The position numbers and the translations under genes were made by a program. From Clostridiaceae bacterium (GTDB lineage Bacteria > Bacillota > Clostridia > Lachnospirales > Lachnospiraceae): a DNA stretch of 64,000 nucleotides. Where the stretch lies: contig CAJTGE010000011.1 in the NCBI GenBank assembly GCA_910575795.1, forward strand, positions 1 to 64,000, written 5' to 3'. Shown piece after piece: positions 15,367 through 24,938 of this stretch; the stretch's first letter is position 1; the number at the start of each line of letters is the position of its first letter. Below the pieces are notes generated by a model. It had not been told where the DNA came from, searched no databases, and saw only the letters and a list, made by a program, of their open reading frames with translations.

Positions 15367-16995
15367 ATGCAGGTTTACAAAGCCATTAAGTACATCCGTC
15401 TTTCTTATACCGATGATAAGACGGTGGAAAGCGACAGCGTCGCCAACCAGCGGCGGCTGATCGATGATTACATTGCCCGGCACCCGGAGATTGAAGTCGT
15501 GGCGGAAAAGATTGACGACGGTTACAGCGGGGTTCTCTTTGACCGCCCGGCATTCCAGGAAATGATGCGGATGATCGAGCAGGGTGAGGCCAACTGTGTG
15601 ATCGTCAAGGACCTCTCCCGCCTGGGGCGTGAGTACATAGAGACCGGACGCTATATGCGCCGGGTATTTCCCGCCTACGGCGTCCGCTTTATCGCCATCA
15701 ATGATAACGTGGACACAGAGAATGACGCTGCCGACGATCTCACGGTTTCGGTAAAAAACATTATGAACGAGGCATACAGCCGGGACATTTCCGTTAAGAC
15801 CCGGAGCGCCCTGGATGTGAAACGGCGCAGCGGTGATTTTGTGGGTGCGTTTCCCATCTACGGATATATAAAAGCCGGTGATAAGCACAAGAGCCTGGAA
15901 ATTGACGAATACGCCGCTAACGTGGTGCGGGATATTTTCAGAAAGCGGCTGGAGGGGTTCAGCGCTTCCCATATTGCGGACGAACTGAACCGCATGGGCA
16001 TTCTCTCACCGCTGGCTTATAAGCGCAACAATGGGATGCCCCACGCCAAAGGCGGCTATACGGACCGTAAAGATTGTAAATGGTCTGCCACAACGATCAT
16101 CCGCATTTTGCAGGATGAAACCTATACCGGAACGCTGGTACAGGGAAAACAGACCACGCCCCACTTCAAGCTGAAAGAACGTGAGGACAGACCTTCCTCT
16201 GAATGGGTCCGTGTAGAGGGTACCCATGAGGCGATCATCCAGAAACATGATTTTGACCTAGTGCAGCGCCTCCGCAGGATTGATACCCGGACATCTCCAA
16301 AATCGGATAAAGTCTACCTGTTCTCCGGCATTTTGATCTGCGGCTGCTGCGGCTGCCGTATGACGCGCAAGACCAACCGCTATAAGGATAAGGAATACCA
16401 CTACTACTATTGTCCTACCGGCAAAAAGAACGGGTGTAAATCTTCTGTCATGTTGAAAGAGTCCGACCTGATCGAGTGCGTGCAGGGCAGCCTGAAAGGG
16501 CATATTGAAAATGTGGCTTCCCTGGATGCGCTGCTGTCCAGTATCAGCTAGGAGCGGATCAACCGGGAACTGGCCCAGGAATACGCCGGGCAGATCAAAG
16601 CAAATGAGAAACGTATGGCGCAGGTTGAGGGTTTCAAGGCAAAACTCTATGAAAACCTGGTGAGCGGGATTCTCACCAAAGAAGAATTCCTCTCCTATAA
16701 GCGGAAATACAATGCAGATATTGAACTGCTGCAGAAAGCGGTTGCCGAGTGGAACGAAAAGCTGACGGACGTACTGGAGAACCGCAGCGAGCGGAACCGC
16801 TGGATCAACCACTTTATGCAATTCTCCACGATGGAGGAAATTGACCGGAGGGCGGTCATGCAGCTTATCCGCAGCATACGGGTAATGGGGAAAGACGAGC
16901 TGCACATTGAATTTAATTACCAGGATGAATACCAGAAGGCGGTCTCCCTAGCGGAACAGATTGCCGTACAGGGCAAAGAAAGGAAGGTGGGCTAA
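15367..16995 (+). pseudogene. Large serine recombinase 1, interrupted by in-frame TAG
   Basis: Site-specific recombinase of the TnpX/TndX class. Resolvase domain (about 1-150) contains the catalytic Ser in YIRLS and SRLGREYIETGRY. The recombinase domain follows, then a zinc ribbon with CGCCGC and a later Cys pair (about 325-365). At 16549-16551 a TAG stops the protein after LLSSIS, yet the same frame continues open to 16995 with the expected C-terminal coiled coil. The residue lost was probably Gln or Glu. Unless the stop is read through, only the first 394 residues are made. The ATG at 15367 was chosen at the domain start. Confidence 0.85.
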
Positions 16996-18648
16996 ATGGC
17001 AAGAAAGAGCAGGAAACAGACGGCGGCTCCCATGCCGGCGCCGTCCTTATATGTGCATGTGGCACTGTATATCCGTCTTTCTGTGGAAGATAACAAAAAG
17101 CGGGGCTGTTCGGTGGAAAACCAAAAGCTGGTGCTGAATGATTTCCTTGCGGACAAACCGGATTTCGTTGTCTATGATACCTATATCGACAATGGAGCGA
17201 CAGGTACAAACTTCCACCGCCCCGGTTTCCAACAGATGCTTTCCGATATTGAGGCGGGCCATATTGACTGTGTGATTGTCAAGGACCTCTCCCGGTTGGG
17301 GCGGAATTCCATTGATACCGGTTATTATATCGAACAGTATTTCCATACCCACAACGTCCGTTTTATTGCGGTCACGGATCAGTTTGACACGGCAGACCCC
17401 GGCAGCCTCCACAGCGGCATTATGCTTCCCCTGAAAAATATGATAAACGAGGCTTACGCGCTGGACATTGGCAGGAAGATCAAGGCCCAGGCAAGGCAGG
17501 CCATGAAAGACGGCGATTATATCGGCGCACGGGCGCCATACGGATACCGCAAAGACCCGGACAACTGCCATAAACTGCTGATTGATGAAGATACCGCCCC
17601 TGTTGTGAGGCAGATTTTTGAGTGGGCGCATGAGCATGTGGCGCTGAACCGTATCGTCCGCAACTTGAATGAAATGGGGATCACAGCGCCCAGCCACTAT
17701 AAAAAATCCACCGGAGAGATCACCAGCCCCGGCTTGATCGGGAGCGGGAAATGGCAGACACGCACCGTAATGAAGATTCTGGAAAGCGAGGTCTACACCG
17801 GCGATCTGGTGCAGGGAAAAACAAAGATTGTGGACCATCAGCAGGTTAAGGCAGGGGAGGACAACCTGATTATTGCCAAATGCACCCATGAGCCGATCAT
17901 CAGTTATGAGCTCTTTACAGCGGTGCAGGAATATCGGAAACAAATCTGCGAGGAAAGCCGGGCGGTCCCAAAGCGGCCCTACACCCCAAACATTTTCAAG
18001 GGGAAGGTATTCTGTGCTGACTGCGGCAGGAGCCTCCACCGGCAGCGTGCCGAGCGAAAGAAAGGGCCGGACGTGTACTGGTTCCACTGCCTCACCAACA
18101 GCCGTGTGGCAAAGGATAGCTGTAAAGGCGTGATGATGCAGGAAACGGAGCTTATCGCCACGGTCACAGCTATTCTGGAAAAAGAGCTGTCTGTTGCCCT
18201 GGGAATGTCCCTCCCCCTCTTTCAGCTGGAGGCAAAACAGAAAAAGGACAAAGACAGGCTGAAAACCCAGATGTCGGCCAGGCGGCAGGAAACCGAAAAG
18301 AAACGCCGGCTAATCCGCGGCCTGTATGAGAACTTCGTCCAGGGTATCTTAACAAATGAGGAATACTTTGAACTGAAAACAGCTTATGAGGAATCCATCG
18401 GCACACTGTCCGGCGAGATTGAGGCGCTGGAAAAGGATATGGACGCCCTGGACAGCCGGCTTGTGCGCTACCGGTCAATGGAAAAGGATGCAAAGTCACT
18501 GGCGCAGGACCACGCGCTTACGGCAGAACTGATTGACCGGCTGATTGAGCGGATCGAAATCGACCATGAGCGGAATATCCATGTAACTTTCCGTTTCAAG
18601 AGTGAATTCCAGGGAAAGGCGGTGGAACCATGCACAAAAAATATGTAA
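16996..18648 (+). CDS. Large serine recombinase 2
   Basis: 550-residue member of the same family, starting directly after the stop of recombinase 1. Catalytic Ser in LYIRLSVED; SRLGRNSIDTGYY; recombinase domain about 185-300; zinc ribbon with CADCGR and later Cys residues (about 335-380); C-terminal coiled coil (about 405-490) used for synapsis control. Uninterrupted and full length, so it may still be active alone or in a complex. Confidence 0.93.
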   Translation: MARKSRKQTAAPMPAPSLYVHVALYIRLSVEDNKKRGCSVENQKLVLNDFLADKPDFVVYDTYIDNGATGTNFHRPGFQQMLSDIEAGHIDCVIVKDLSRLGRNSIDTGYYIEQYFHTHNVRFIAVTDQFDTADPGSLHSGIMLPLKNMINEAYALDIGRKIKAQARQAMKDGDYIGARAPYGYRKDPDNCHKLLIDEDTAPVVRQIFEWAHEHVALNRIVRNLNEMGITAPSHYKKSTGEITSPGLIGSGKWQTRTVMKILESEVYTGDLVQGKTKIVDHQQVKAGEDNLIIAKCTHEPIISYELFTAVQEYRKQICEESRAVPKRPYTPNIFKGKVFCADCGRSLHRQRAERKKGPDVYWFHCLTNSRVAKDSCKGVMMQETELIATVTAILEKELSVALGMSLPLFQLEAKQKKDKDRLKTQMSARRQETEKKRRLIRGLYENFVQGILTNEEYFELKTAYEESIGTLSGEIEALEKDMDALDSRLVRYRSMEKDAKSLAQDHALTAELIDRLIERIEIDHERNIHVTFRFKSEFQGKAVEPCTKNM

Positions 18649-20174
18649 TCGCCCTTTATATCCGCCTGTCCGTGGAGGACTTTAAGACCGAGAGTTTGAG
18701 TATTCCCAACCAAAAGCTGATCCTCCGGGAAAAGGCTATGTCGCTGCCGGAATGGGATGACGGCGAGGTCCTGGAATTTGTTGATAACGGCCATACGGGT
18801 ACGAATTTTGAGCGCCCTGCGGTACAGGAGCTTTTGACGATGGTCCAGGCCGGGAAGATCGACTGTATCATCGTAAAAGACCTCTCCCGGTTTGGGCGCA
18901 ACAGCATTGAGACCGGCTATTTCATAGAGCGGGTATTTCCGCTCTACCATACCCGGTTTATCTCCGTCAGTGACGATTTTGACACCGCCAATTTCAAAGG
19001 AGATACCGGAGGGATTGACGTTGCCTTTAAGTATCTTATCAGCGAATGTTACAGCCGGGATATGTCCATGAAAACGAAAAGCGCCAAATATGCAAAGATG
19101 CGCCGGGGCGAGTACCAGAGCGTTATCTGTCCCTATGGCTACCGCAAGAGCGCGGACGGGCGCATGGAGCCGGACGAGGACGTTGCAGGGATTGTACGGC
19201 AGATATTTGAATGGGCGGCTGACGGCAATACGGCTGCCGAGATCACGCGGAAACTGTATGCCATGAATATCCCTACACCTGGGGAATACCGGAGGGATAA
19301 AGGGAAAGACCATTATAATGTGTCCAGGACACACGGCGTCTGGAGTAGCTCAACGGTCCTGCGGATGCTGGAGGACCAGCGGTATATCGGCACCTATGTG
19401 ATCGGCAAGCGTAAGGTACAGGAAATCGGCAGCCGCCGCATGAAGCTAAAGGATGAAAGCGAATGGTTCAAAATACCGGACCACCACCCGGCAATCGTAA
19501 GCATGGAGCTGTTTGAGAAAGCCAACGCTTCGATCAGGCGTTTCTCCCTTCCGAATAAAAAACGGCGCGACTACCTTCTCCGCGGGAAAGTATTCTGCGG
19601 ATGCTGCGACCATGCTATGTCACTTAGAAATGGAACGTGGTTTTACTGCCGTCACTCCGAAGTGGCAGAAACCCTCCCCTGCCATGGGGTGCGAGTGAAA
19701 ATGGCTGATCTGGAGCAGGCGGTCCTTGAAACAATCCGGGCACAGATGTGTCCGGCGCTGGGGATTGACAGCAGCAAGGATAAGCTGAATTTGCAGACGG
19801 TCCAGCAGGCCGAGCACGAAGAAAAGCTGCGCTCTATTCAGGACAGCAAACGGCAGCTTTATGAACAGTATGCACTTGGAGAGATTGACCTGGAAACCTA
19901 TCAGGAGCGCAAGGCGGTATATGATGCGGAACTGGTGCAAGCAAGGAATGTCCATGCCGCCATTACCGCACAGACCAGGCAGATACAGAGCGATTATGAA
20001 GCAAAGCTGAAACAGCGTGAGATCGTTCAGGAAGTAGGCAGCGCCGACACACTGACGCAAGCCCTGATTGACAGGCTTATCAGTAAGGTCTATATCTTTC
20101 CGGGAGACCGGATCGAGATTGAATATGTGACACAGGATTTCTTAGGAATAAGCGAACCAGGAAAGGAGGCGTGA
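18630..20174 (+). CDS. Large serine recombinase 3
   Basis: 514 residues, overlapping recombinase 2 by 19 bases. Catalytic Ser in LYIRLSVED, SRFGRNSIETGYF, recombinase domain about 170-285, zinc ribbon with CGCCDH, C-terminal coiled coil about 380-450. Three consecutive serine recombinases mark one end of a class of Firmicutes integrative elements. Together they probably mediated excision of the element carrying the ABC/two-component cargo. Confidence 0.93.
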   Translation: MHKKYVIALYIRLSVEDFKTESLSIPNQKLILREKAMSLPEWDDGEVLEFVDNGHTGTNFERPAVQELLTMVQAGKIDCIIVKDLSRFGRNSIETGYFIERVFPLYHTRFISVSDDFDTANFKGDTGGIDVAFKYLISECYSRDMSMKTKSAKYAKMRRGEYQSVICPYGYRKSADGRMEPDEDVAGIVRQIFEWAADGNTAAEITRKLYAMNIPTPGEYRRDKGKDHYNVSRTHGVWSSSTVLRMLEDQRYIGTYVIGKRKVQEIGSRRMKLKDESEWFKIPDHHPAIVSMELFEKANASIRRFSLPNKKRRDYLLRGKVFCGCCDHAMSLRNGTWFYCRHSEVAETLPCHGVRVKMADLEQAVLETIRAQMCPALGIDSSKDKLNLQTVQQAEHEEKLRSIQDSKRQLYEQYALGEIDLETYQERKAVYDAELVQARNVHAAITAQTRQIQSDYEAKLKQREIVQEVGSADTLTQALIDRLISKVYIFPGDRIEIEYVTQDFLGISEPGKEA

Positions 20175-20177
20175 GCC

Positions 20178-20276
20178 ATGAATACCGTATTAAGCAACTA
20201 CGGGCAGCTATGCGGCTGCCCGGAAATCCTCAAAAAAAGTTGTAATTTTTTTGTCGTGGGCTTGACATACGGGTGA
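20178..20276 (+). pseudogene. Truncated first part of the next element gene
   Basis: A perfect ribosome site (AAAGGAGGCG) and ATG at 20178 begin a frame MNTVLSNYGQLCG that ends after 32 codons, where the sequence merges into the opposite-strand integrase. It looks like the beginning of a gene cut at the element junction. Confidence 0.4.
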
Positions 20277-21163
20277 CGAATATCGTGCAAGCGTATTCTT
20301 TTCACTCCCGAAGCCTTGATACCTCTGATAATCTCATGCTCCATATAGGATTTTGTAAAACGGAACATTCTTTCGTCTGCCATAATTCCGTATAAGTGCG
20401 AAGTATACTCTTTTAATTCTTCTGTCAGAAACGGCGGTATCGTTATGATACGTTTGCTCTTTGGCGTTTTAGGCGGTGTGATAATATCCCTTCCCTCTAT
20501 CCGCTGATAAGACTTGTTTACGGAAATGGTGCGCTTCTCTAAGTCAATATCATTGTAGGTAAGAGCAAGTAATTCTCCAATCCTCATTCCCGTCCAGTAA
20601 AGGAGCAGAAACGCCATTTTTGTTTCCGGCTTGTTCTCCACAGTCACAAGAAACTGCTTAAACTCCTGCTTCGTCCAAAACTCCTTTTCCCCTGCATGGC
20701 TCTTTCCGATACTCCCGGCTTTCCTGCATGGATTGTCTTTCAAATCATAGTACCGAACCGCATAATTGAAAATAGCCGACAACTGATTATTGACTGTTTT
20801 CAGATACGTTTCCGAATATCCTTTTTTCATCAGTGCATTTTGCCAAGCCCGAATGTCGGAAGCCTTAATCTCATTCATATTCTTTTTCTTGAAATACGGA
20901 ATGATTTTCAAATCAATAATGAATTTCTTTGTACGCATGGTGTTTTCACGCAGACGGTGTTCCATATCCTCATAATAGATTTGTACGAAGTTTTCAAAAT
21001 TGATGTCTAAATTCCTCTGCTGCTGTTGCAGGAAGTCACGCTCCCACTGTTCCGCTTCCGCTTTTGTCTTAAATCCCCTCTTGTTCTTCTTGTGGCTTAC
21101 GCCCTGCCAGTCCTTATAATAGAACTGGCAACGCCACATCTTTCCGTCCCTTGTCGCTGACAT
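20198..21163 (-). pseudogene. Tn916-type tyrosine integrase, 3' end lost
   Basis: N-terminal AP2-like arm-binding domain (about 1-45), SAM-like core-binding domain (about 58-150), catalytic domain with the first Arg in GMRIGELLAL and the HxxR box LHDIRH. Just after LHDIRH (about 20273) homology stops. The second His/Trp and the tyrosine nucleophile are missing, and about 25 unrelated codons follow. The gene is therefore catalytically dead, cut at the boundary with the serine-recombinase element. Confidence 0.85.
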
Positions 21164-21178
21164 AAAATCTCTCCTTTC

Positions 21179-21373
21179 CTACATGGCTACGGTCAGACCG
21201 TAGAATTTTTCTTCAAAGTATTTTGTCGGGACTTTGCCGCAGATTGTCCGATAGCCCTTTGCTTTCAGTTCCTCATTCAGCCCCCGAATAATCTTGTAGG
21301 CATAACCCGTTGATACGCCAAGCATTTCAGCCGCTTCCTCTGCCGTTACATACATTTTCTTTCCATTCTCCAT
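21179..21373 (-). CDS. Excisionase-like helix-turn-helix protein
   Basis: 64-residue protein with a MerR/excisionase-type winged helix: YVTAEEAAEMLGVSTGYAYK followed by a basic segment. It is 15 bases upstream of the integrase on the same strand, as Xis is in Tn916-like elements. With the integrase broken it has no obvious partner. Confidence 0.82.
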   Translation of the reverse strand: MENGKKMYVTAEEAAEMLGVSTGYAYKIIRGLNEELKAKGYRTICGKVPTKYFEEKFYGLTVAM

Positions 21374-21406
21374 ATAGTCCTGTCCTTTCCTTTTTTATTT
21401 TTGGTA

Positions 21407-21492
21407 CACATATGTGACCTTTATGTTCTTATTATACGGTACGCTTTTGTGAACGTCAAGTATTTATTTTAATTTTTTATACACAAATGTGT
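21407..21492. promoter_or_regulatory. Divergent promoter region with repeated palindromic operator
   Basis: On the - strand, TTGACG (complement of 21454-21459), a 17-base spacer and TATAAT (complement of 21431-21436) form a near-consensus promoter for the excisionase/integrase pair. Palindromes CACATATGTG (21407-21416) and ACACA-AA-TGTGT (21481-21492) flank it and share the half-site ACACA. They are probable operators of the divergent XRE regulator at 21553. Confidence 0.75.
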
Positions 21493-21552
21493 CCTGATGT
21501 GATAGAATTGAACTAAGCACTAACGAAAATCACATAAATTGGAGGTATTGGC

Positions 21553-22101
21553 ATGACTACCGGGGAAAAGATTAAACACTTTCGGAATTTGCGTGGTATA
21601 TCGCAGGAAACGCTCGGTCAGCTTTCCGGCATCAATTCAGCCACTATAAAAAAATATGAATATGGCATCCGCAATCCCAAGCCCGACCAACTGCTGAAAA
21701 TTGCAAATGCTTTGGGTATCAGTATCAATGTTTTCATGGATTTTGATATAAAAACAGTGTCAGATGTATTGTCTTTAATTTTGAAAATGGACGAACAATT
21801 AGATATGAACTTTGAAGCAGAGAGATACGAGGACGGAAGTTTCAATCCCGCTACAATCAAAATATCCTTTCAGAACTCCCTGCTCAATCATAAGTTGGGC
21901 GTATATATGAAAGCAAGGGAATTGCAGGAGAACCTTTTGAATGATACGGAACGCTTCTCGTCAGAGGAAGAACACCAACGGGCGATTGAAGCACTCTCAA
22001 AGGATTTAGACGCCGTTAAGCAAAGTATTCTTGATGACAGTAAGATTGTGAAAAAAGGTGTTAGAGGTATCTCTGTCAAAATATATCCCGAAAATGAATA
22101 G
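21553..22101 (+). CDS. XRE-family transcriptional regulator
   Basis: N-terminal Cro/CI helix-turn-helix (about residues 5-60) with LSGINSATIKKYEYG; residues 65-182 form a helical region without a recognised domain. TTGGAGG precedes the ATG. Divergent from the excisionase/integrase genes and flanked by ACACA palindromes, so it is the likely repressor of that module. Confidence 0.85.
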   Translation: MTTGEKIKHFRNLRGISQETLGQLSGINSATIKKYEYGIRNPKPDQLLKIANALGISINVFMDFDIKTVSDVLSLILKMDEQLDMNFEAERYEDGSFNPATIKISFQNSLLNHKLGVYMKARELQENLLNDTERFSSEEEHQRAIEALSKDLDAVKQSILDDSKIVKKGVRGISVKIYPENE

Positions 22102-22133
22102 ACAAAAGCTATATCCACCAAAAGGAGCACACA

Positions 22134-22736
22134 ATGATAAAAAAGAGTATCCGAAAAGAAATTGATAAAGTAATAAAAAATATTTGGCTCCGTAATATCT
22201 GCACTGATTATGGTAATGGCTTTCTAATAAAAGAAGCAAGCCTTCAATGCAGTTTATACCACCACTTGCAAAACGAATTAAATTTTTTGCTTCAACAAAA
22301 TCACCTATATATTTATCCCGAATTTTATTTTAAGGAACTAAAATTTTTTGCAGATTTAGTTATTGTTGAAATGGATATGACGTTAGAAAAGAAATGGTTG
22401 TCTGAAAAAATGACTGATATAGCTGCTATTATAGAATTAAAATATGATGGTGGAAATGCCATGTCAACATCTGACTACATCAAAACCGATATGCCAAAAT
22501 TGAAAGAATATATTCGCAGTCTAAATTATGATTGTCAATATTATTTTGGCGTAATTTATTAAACTGACTGTGAATGGCTGCATTGGTTTGATAAGCGAAG
22601 CACCAATAATTGGGCAAATGGACGTTTAACAGAATTAAATGCAGGATATTTAGGAGAAACCATGTATTTTGAAGTAAACTCATATAATAATATGAACTTT
22701 CAGCAAAAAAGAACTCATTGCAATGTGCTATTTTAA
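22134..22736 (+). pseudogene. PD-(D/E)XK-like protein interrupted by TAA
   Basis: First 142 codons end at TAA 22560-22562, but the same frame remains open for another 57 codons to TAA 22734-22736 and keeps protein-like composition (EWLHWFDKRS). Residues about 80-105 show a D...ELK pattern (FADLVIVE, then AIIELKYDGG) typical of restriction-endonuclease-fold nucleases. It lies 32 bases after the XRE gene, a usual place for a regulator's partner. The family assignment is tentative; the interruption is seen directly. Confidence 0.5.
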
Positions 22737-22788
22737 TACATATCAAATATAAAATATCTCAATATCTGCTACACTTTAGAGAGCCTTA

Positions 22789-22817
22789 GTGACATTTGAA
22801 TTTTCTTGTGGTATAGT
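22789..22817 (+). promoter_or_regulatory. Promoter of the 22853 gene
   Basis: GTGACA (22789-22794), 17-base spacer, TATAGT (22812-22817), 35 bases upstream of the ATG. Confidence 0.65.
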
Positions 22818-22852
22818 GGACTTCCACTTTTAAGAAAAGGAGTTGATGATAT

Positions 22853-23320
22853 ATGCCACAGATGAATAAAGGCGGTAAATTTATTTTCGGAAAATCGCTG
22901 ATACGAGATGACTTGACAATCCATCTCCCAACACAGGCTCTTACAGAGTACAACGCCACAGCAGAGAGAAAAGTCTATCTTTTTACTGGAAGCAAGGTCA
23001 CTGGCGGCTTTTGTGTGACAAGAAAAGGATTGTTAGAACCATCAAAGTTAGGACACATTCTTACTGATAATCCGGCTTTACTGAATTATCAGACCGCAGA
23101 GGGCGAATTTGTCAAATACAAAGGGCGGTCATACTGTTGGGTAAATATTTCAGAGAATGGTGTAATTCAGCTTAATCAGCAGATATTAGATTTTCTTAAT
23201 CTGAAGATTGGAATGGAACTATTGTCTATCCGAAGCAGTGATATAGCTTTTACAATGGGTGCAACCGGTCCCCTGTTGGAAAGAGCCGACAACTATGAGG
23301 GCGAAATTCCTCTGTATTAA
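22853..23320 (+). CDS. Hypothetical protein, possible AbrB-like duplicated fold
   Basis: 155-residue soluble protein with AAAGGAGTTG before the ATG. I do not recognise the family with certainty. Two segments (about 10-45 and 105-140) resemble each other weakly, each with beta strands around a polar turn and a closing LLSIRSSDIAF-like strand, reminiscent of swapped-hairpin AbrB/SpoVT domains. It has its own promoter and a strong terminator, so it is a single-gene unit. Confidence 0.5.
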   Translation: MPQMNKGGKFIFGKSLIRDDLTIHLPTQALTEYNATAERKVYLFTGSKVTGGFCVTRKGLLEPSKLGHILTDNPALLNYQTAEGEFVKYKGRSYCWVNISENGVIQLNQQILDFLNLKIGMELLSIRSSDIAFTMGATGPLLERADNYEGEIPLY

Positions 23321-23404
23321 AAAAGCAGGTATCATGATACCCGCCCAAAATCCAGTATTCCTCAAATAATTAGAGCCATTTTAGAGCCAAACGGCATAAA
23401 ACAC

Positions 23405-23443
23405 TCCCGGAAATGCCCATTTTATCAGCATTTCCGGGATTTT
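23405..23443 (+). terminator. Strong rho-independent terminator
   Basis: Perfect 12-base stem TCCCGGAAATGC (23405-23416) / GCATTTCCGGGA (23428-23439) with TTTT following. The rest of 23321-23586 holds no gene. Confidence 0.88.
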
Positions 23444-23586
23444 ATCCGTTACTCGAACTCGACATCCTTTGGGAGATTTTTTGTTATAACATATGTTAAA
23501 ATCTCTTTTTTCTCCCCTTCATTACACCTATTCCATACATTACATTTATTTAGGAAGCGGCTTAATGTCACAATAATGTCACGGCT

Positions 23587-23799
23587 TCATTCTTGAGGTG
23601 AAGGAATAAATTCAAACAGATCCCCTACGCTGCACTGAAACAGCTCGCATAATTTGCTCATAGTATTATAATCAACTCTTGTGGCATTATCTTTATATAA
23701 GTTGCCAACAGTATTCCGGGCCAGCCCCGTCTTATCGCAAACATCCTGAATCTTCATTCTATTGTTTCCCATATAGGTACAGAGATTACATTTAATCAT
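23587..23799 (-). CDS. Small XRE-family repressor
   Basis: 70 residues, almost entirely a Cro-type helix-turn-helix: KIQDVCDKTGLARNTVGNLY followed by CELFQCSVGDLFEF. ATG at 23799 with AAAGGAGGG. Divergent from the amidoligase gene across an AT-rich region with repeated TTAATCA/TTAAT motifs that may be its operator. Confidence 0.8.
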   Translation of the reverse strand: MIKCNLCTYMGNNRMKIQDVCDKTGLARNTVGNLYKDNATRVDYNTMSKLCELFQCSVGDLFEFIPSPQE

Positions 23800-23889
23800 A
23801 ATATCCCTCCTTTTCTCAAATTATACCTTCTTATAATCACTATGTCAATAAAAATAATCAGCTTTTTAATTATTTTTATCAAAAAACTA

Positions 23890-23917
23890 TTGACATCCCA
23901 AACCCATATGATAGAAT
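23890..23917 (+). promoter_or_regulatory. Promoter of the amidoligase operon
   Basis: TTGACA (23890-23895), 16-base spacer, TAGAAT (23912-23917). The following 23934-23962 contains TTAATCATTTTAATCA and TTAATTA repeats, candidate binding sites of the adjacent XRE repressor. Confidence 0.75.
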
Positions 23918-23976
23918 AGAATCATCAAGAAGTTAATCATTTTAATCAATATGTTAATTATAAGGAGGAAATAAAC

Positions 23977-24894
23977 ATGTTAAAGAAACAGCGCTTTGGA
24001 GTAGAAATCGAGATGACCGGTATCACAAGAGAAAAGGCAGCGGAAGTAGTTGCGAAGGTTTTAAACAGCACCCCTTCAGCTCCGAAAGGATCTCCTTACT
24101 ATACACGGACTATCAAAGATTCTTCCAGAAGGTCATGGAAAATCATGCGTGACAGTTCAATCAATGAAGATGTTAAAAAAGGTCGTGCTTGTGATGAACA
24201 CAAAGTAGAATTTGTAACTCCGCCTTTGAACTATAAAGACATTGAATTGCTTCAAAATATCGTCAAAGAATTAAGTAATGCCGGTGCTTTTGCAAATAGC
24301 AGTTGTGGTATCCATATTCATGTGGACGGGGCAAACCATACTCCAGATTCTCTAAAAAGACTTGTGACTTTCATGATCTCTCGCCAGGATTTAATTTATG
24401 ACGCTTTAGAAATTGGAAGCCGCGGATCCCGCTGGTGCAAAAAATTAAATGAAAACATCTTGAAAGAAATGAAGTCCTGCTCCCAGCTGACAAAAAGTGA
24501 AGCAGAACGCATCTGGTACAGCTCCGCAAACGATAATTATTTCGGTGGAATCAATCACGCGCACTATAACGAAACCCGTTATCATGGCGTCAATCTTCAT
24601 TCTTACTTTACAAAGGGAACTGTTGAATTCCGCCTTTTTAACAGCACTCTGCATGACGGAAAAATCAAAGCATATATTCAGTTCTGCCTTGCCATGAGCG
24701 CATGGGCTATTGAAAGCACTGAAAAAATCACATTCCGCTCAATGGAAGGATACACCCCTCAGCAGAAAGTAACAATTATGAGAAATGTACTTACCCGCCG
24801 CCTGGGTCTTTCCGGAGAGGAATTCAAAACCTGCCGCCTCTGGCTTATGACACCTTTAAAGAAATCTGCTGGCATGGTTTGCAGAGTAGCATAA
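23977..24894 (+). CDS. Amidoligase (COOH-NH2 ligase family)
   Basis: 305 residues with the glutamine-synthetase/ATP-grasp-like amidoligase signature: FGVEIEMTG (residues 6-14), EFVTPPL (about 77), GIHIHVDG (about 111-118) and the closing VEFRLFNSTL (about 215). Such enzymes join a carboxylate to an amine, often adding amino acids to a protein or peptide. The next gene is a gamma-glutamylcyclotransferase-fold protein, a pairing described for mobile amidoligase cassettes. Substrate unknown. Strong TATAAGGAGG ribosome site. Confidence 0.85.
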   Translation: MLKKQRFGVEIEMTGITREKAAEVVAKVLNSTPSAPKGSPYYTRTIKDSSRRSWKIMRDSSINEDVKKGRACDEHKVEFVTPPLNYKDIELLQNIVKELSNAGAFANSSCGIHIHVDGANHTPDSLKRLVTFMISRQDLIYDALEIGSRGSRWCKKLNENILKEMKSCSQLTKSEAERIWYSSANDNYFGGINHAHYNETRYHGVNLHSYFTKGTVEFRLFNSTLHDGKIKAYIQFCLAMSAWAIESTEKITFRSMEGYTPQQKVTIMRNVLTRRLGLSGEEFKTCRLWLMTPLKKSAGMVCRVA

Positions 24895-24938
24895 TTAAAC
24901 AGCTGACCTAACGGCTTGACGGGGGAAAGGAGAAAATC

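Noticed and set aside
16549-16551. Stop-codon recoding by the organism or phage
   Set aside because: Genes elsewhere in the window use TAG as an ordinary stop, for instance the DGR target and the baseplate J gene.
23440-23500. Partial tRNA or attachment site
   Set aside because: The ACTCGAACTCGAC stretch suggests a T-arm, but no cloverleaf can be formed and no second copy was seen.
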